The position numbers and the translations under genes were made by a program. From NCBI RefSeq assembly GCF_000297435.1, contig NZ_CAIP01000048.1:1-5856 (forward strand): a DNA stretch of 5,856 nt, written 5' to 3'. The number at the start of each line of letters is the position of its first letter. The stretch's first letter is position 1. Of the stretch, positions 3,881 through 5,856 are shown piece by piece. Source of the stretch: Microcystis sp. T1-4 (lineage in GTDB: Bacteria > Cyanobacteriota > Cyanobacteriia > Cyanobacteriales > Microcystaceae). The notes beneath the pieces were generated by a model. That model searched no databases. It was not told where the DNA came from and worked only from the letters and a program-made list of their open reading frames with translations.

Positions 3881-5275
3881 CTATAAATTTTCTTCCACCA
3901 AAGCCTCGACCCGTCCTGTTTTGACTGCTTCCACCAAAGCGGCGTGATCTTGTTCTGTCTGCTCGGCATAAGCGATCGCAAATTCGCCCAGGGCTAGATC
4001 GAACTGATCTCCTTTTCCTAAATAACCGCTAATGGTGGCTGCGTCTCCAGATTTGGCGTGGGCGCGGGCCAAGGTCCAGCCGCAGAACTCGGCGTAGCGT
4101 TGCAGTTGGACGGCCGATACTCCCTCAATGGGTAGGGAAAACTTCATATCCCGCAGTTGCCGTAAATAGAAGTTATTGCCCCGTCTTCCCTGGGTCCAGC
4201 CTAAAAATATGTCGCTAGAGGATTGCATCAATCTCTGGCCTGTAACCACCCGTTGTCCCTGATTTTCATACTGGCCCTTGGCGGTATAGGGTTCCAGAAC
4301 CGAAGGGCAAGCCTCCTTAACTTGTAGGATGAGGGGATGGTTATCTTCCGAGAACAATAGGGCGATATAACATCTGGTGCCGACACTGCCAATGCCCACC
4401 ACTTTCAGGGCAAAGTCCTCTAACTGGTAGCGATCGAACAGGACCCGGCGTTCCTCCGGCAGGGATTGGCGATAATCTTCCAGACCCTCGCGCACGAGAG
4501 TCTCCCAATCCGGTTCGTTGACATGGTAGAGAATGGGCGGCTGATCGACAAAGCGATTGCGTCCCCCGCTTTGGGTGACGATCTTGGGGTAGAGATGTTC
4601 GATGATGCGCTCGCGGGCCTTTGTCATCATCTGTTCCCGTATCTTGCGCGTCTTTTCGTCGGGAGCCATCTCGAGCACCTGTTCCACTCCTATGCGCGTG
4701 TACCATACCTCTAAGGGACTGAGGCGAGAATATTCCCGCAGGTGTTCCCGATAGGAACGAGTGCAATCGATCGCCGCTGCTTTCGATTCTCGATCGGATA
4801 GATCGCTATCCCTGCCGGCGATGACAAAGCTGACCACCAGACGCTTGAGATCCCATTCCCAAGGTGCGGGCAGGGTTTCGTCGAAATCGTTAATATCGAA
4901 GACTAAATTGCGTTCGGGGGTGGCAAAAAATCCGAAGTTCAACAGGTGGCAATCTCCGCAGGCCTGCACGATAATGTCAGTTTTGGGAGTGGTGGCCAGA
5001 TCGTAGGCCATCAAAGCAGCGGAACCGCGCAGAAAGGTAAAGGGACTCCGCAACATTCGCCCGTAGCGGATGGGAATCAATTCCTGTAATCGCCCTCGAT
5101 TTGATGCTTCGATGATCTCGATCGGCTCTCGACCAGCTGCGGGGGGTTGCCAGATAGCGTGGCGAGAACGCGGCAATCGCTCCCGCAGGGATTTACCCAT
5201 CTGGATGCGTTCTTCCCGTGAACGGAATCGAGCTTGAGAGGGTGACCGGATAGGGGTTTCTATTTGGTGGTTCAT
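3881..5275 (-). CDS. DUF2252 family protein (kinase-like motifs, function unknown)
   Basis: A 464-residue soluble protein, full length for the DUF2252 family, which has no established biochemical role. Conserved blocks in order: RMLRSPFTFLRGSAALMAYDL (73-93); GDCHLLNFG (107-115), then VFDINDFDE (125-133), resembling the catalytic-loop and metal-binding motifs of aminoglycoside-phosphotransferase-like kinases; WDLKRLVVS (141-149); VGIGSVGTRCY (293-303) with LILQVKEA (315-322, K320), resembling a glycine loop and the following lysine strand; GQRLMQSSSDIFLGW (346-360); YLRQLRDMK (370-378); GWTLARAHAKSGDA (399-412). The catalytic-type motifs come before the nucleotide-loop-type motifs, the reverse of normal kinases. 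The start is the ATG at 5273-5275, with AGGGGA ten bases upstream. Hand counts on sample lines give about 53-58% G+C, against about 28-42% in purK and natD, which suggests transfer or a different history. It stands alone, with repeats downstream. Confidence 0.88.
   Translation of the reverse strand: MNHQIETPIRSPSQARFRSREERIQMGKSLRERLPRSRHAIWQPPAAGREPIEIIEASNRGRLQELIPIRYGRMLRSPFTFLRGSAALMAYDLATTPKTDIIVQACGDCHLLNFGFFATPERNLVFDINDFDETLPAPWEWDLKRLVVSFVIAGRDSDLSDRESKAAAIDCTRSYREHLREYSRLSPLEVWYTRIGVEQVLEMAPDEKTRKIREQMMTKARERIIEHLYPKIVTQSGGRNRFVDQPPILYHVNEPDWETLVREGLEDYRQSLPEERRVLFDRYQLEDFALKVVGIGSVGTRCYIALLFSEDNHPLILQVKEACPSVLEPYTAKGQYENQGQRVVTGQRLMQSSSDIFLGWTQGRRGNNFYLRQLRDMKFSLPIEGVSAVQLQRYAEFCGWTLARAHAKSGDAATISGYLGKGDQFDLALGEFAIAYAEQTEQDHAALVEAVKTGRVEALVEENL
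3972..3979. repeat. HIP1 octamer GCGATCGC
   Basis: A perfect HIP1 copy in the 3' part of the DUF2252 gene. If that gene was acquired, this suggests it has been resident long enough to gain a HIP1 site, or came from another cyanobacterium. Confidence 0.85.
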
Positions 5276-5285
5276 AACGACTTTT

Positions 5286-5291
5286 TCCCCT
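5286..5291 (-). promoter_or_regulatory. Shine-Dalgarno of the DUF2252 gene
   Basis: AGGGGA on the minus strand, ten bases before the ATG at 5275. The spacing is slightly long but acceptable, and it supports this start. Confidence 0.5.
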
Positions 5292-5330
5292 GAATGAGAT
5301 TACATCCCTTGCTGTTAGATGACTAAATGA

Positions 5331-5359
5331 ATACAAGCAATAGGAAATAGATAAGTCAA
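5331..5359 (-). promoter_or_regulatory. Candidate promoter of the DUF2252 gene
   Basis: On the minus strand TTGACT (5354-5359) is followed after 17 bp by TTGTAT (5331-5336). The -35 is good (five of six) but the -10 matches at only three of six positions. The leader to the ATG would be about 50 nt. Confidence 0.35.
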
Positions 5360-5473
5360 TAGTGATGGTTCCCCTTCTGGGATAACTTTCTAACATTTCC
5401 CCCTTTAGAGATAGCTTCTGATGCTCGGTTCAACAATTAATCTTCACTCGTTTCTTATCTGGGGAAGATCAAC

Positions 5474-5485
5474 ATCATCGATGAT
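5474..5485. repeat. 12-bp palindrome ATCATCGATGAT
   Basis: A perfect palindrome in the AT-rich non-coding region, followed by CGATTTTTT. It could be an operator-type dyad. A weaker GATCA/TGATC stem (5467-5471 with 5482-5486) ahead of the T-run gives a terminator-like shape, but no plus-strand gene precedes it. Confidence 0.3.
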
Positions 5486-5613
5486 CGATTTTTTCTGAAA
5501 TGGCTATCTCTTAAATTTGCTTAACTTTTAGCCCAATGGCAGCCCTACTATCTCGATTATATCTTGCTCAAAAATTGCCAGTGGAATAATCGTAACAAAA
5601 TTTTATCTAATGG

Positions 5614-5644
5614 TCAGCCTTCAGCCAGGAGCTAAAATCTGGCT
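5614..5644 (+). repeat. TCAGNNN heptad pair merging into a hairpin
   Basis: TCAGCCT and TCAGCCA (5614-5627) are adjacent heptads of the same type as at 1726 and 1846. AGCCAG (5623-5628) then pairs perfectly with CTGGCT (5639-5644) over a ten-base loop. No gene ends nearby on the plus strand. Confidence 0.35.
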
Positions 5645-5801
5645 CTTTTGTCGGGAAAAGGGGTCTTATTCTGGGTTAAAGGTGAAAATTTTCTCCTTGG
5701 CCCAGTTCTGTAGGAAGTTTTCTGTTTATTTTTTTGGGTGATGATTTGGTAGTATTAGTTTAGGTCTGTGAACCGAGAATTTACCCCTAGATTGTCTAGA
5801 A

Positions 5802-5856
5802 ATGAGCGATGAAAGTGTCAATCTTGAGCAGGGGATGATGGGGGTGGGTTACGATG
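5802..5856 (+). CDS. Possible start of a gene cut by the window edge
   Basis: From the ATG at 5802 the frame stays open to the window end and reads MSDESVNLEQGMMGVGYD. No clear Shine-Dalgarno precedes this ATG. An in-frame ATG at 5835 has AGGGG directly against it, too close for normal use. Eighteen codons are too few to recognise a family, and the open frame could be chance. Confidence 0.3.
   Translation, partial: MSDESVNLEQGMMGVGYD

Larger units (their letters stand above)
5276..5801. other. AT-rich non-coding region
   Basis: About 525 bp lie between the DUF2252 start and the possible gene start at 5802. All frames I read break quickly; the longest ATG-led plus-strand frames I followed are about 17-25 codons. 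It holds the candidate DUF2252 promoter, a palindrome and a heptad/hairpin. I saw no RNA gene and no convincing plus-strand promoter. Confidence 0.5.

Noticed and set aside
3769..3981. Open frame of 70 codons on the minus strand
   Set aside because: It starts within the DUF2252 gene in another frame and runs into repeat DNA, with no family resemblance.
4341..5006. Open frames on both strands (4341-4766 minus, 4466-4714 plus, 4761-5006 plus)
   Set aside because: All lie within the DUF2252 gene; its high G+C lowers stop-codon frequency and explains them.
5193..5396. Minus-strand open frame of 67 codons overlapping the DUF2252 start
   Set aside because: It overlaps the DUF2252 start and Shine-Dalgarno in another frame and spans the promoter region; no supporting signal.

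Overview
The window looks like chromosomal DNA from a cyanobacterium, most like Microcystis or a close unicellular relative. Three perfect HIP1 octamers (GCGATCGC) are present. Between the genes there are short heptamer tandem arrays (STRR type) and palindromic MITE-like repeats. The encoded families also fit: a lumen-type pentapeptide protein, a NatD/LivH permease and a DUF4346 protein. The genus is an inference; no marker gene in the window proves it.

Layout from left to right. Positions 1-1675 hold a minus-strand pair: a secreted pentapeptide-repeat protein (1166-1675) whose stop codon overlaps the start of purK (42-1169). A divergent intergenic region (1676-1945) separates this pair from a plus-strand branched-chain/neutral amino-acid ABC permease gene, natD/livH type (1946-2809). 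A repeat-rich convergent gap (2810-2969) follows, then a minus-strand DUF4346 gene (2970-3353). Positions 3354-3880 are non-coding. They hold a likely extended -10 promoter for the DUF4346 gene, a nested set of inverted and direct repeats that looks like a MITE cluster, and a perfect 15-bp hairpin. A minus-strand DUF2252 gene (3881-5275) follows, clearly richer in G+C than its neighbours. The last 580 bp are mostly AT-rich and non-coding. A possible plus-strand gene start at 5802 is cut by the window edge.

The genes do not form one pathway. PurK acts in purine synthesis, NatD in amino-acid import and the pentapeptide protein probably in the thylakoid lumen or periplasm; the DUF4346 and DUF2252 proteins have no assigned function. 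I see no defence system, CRISPR array, RNA gene or complete insertion sequence. The most interesting observations are these: (i) motif order in the DUF2252 protein suggests a circularly permuted kinase-like fold; (ii) two different heptamer arrays each begin at or within one base of a stop codon; (iii) a MITE-like element is nested inside an older repeat.
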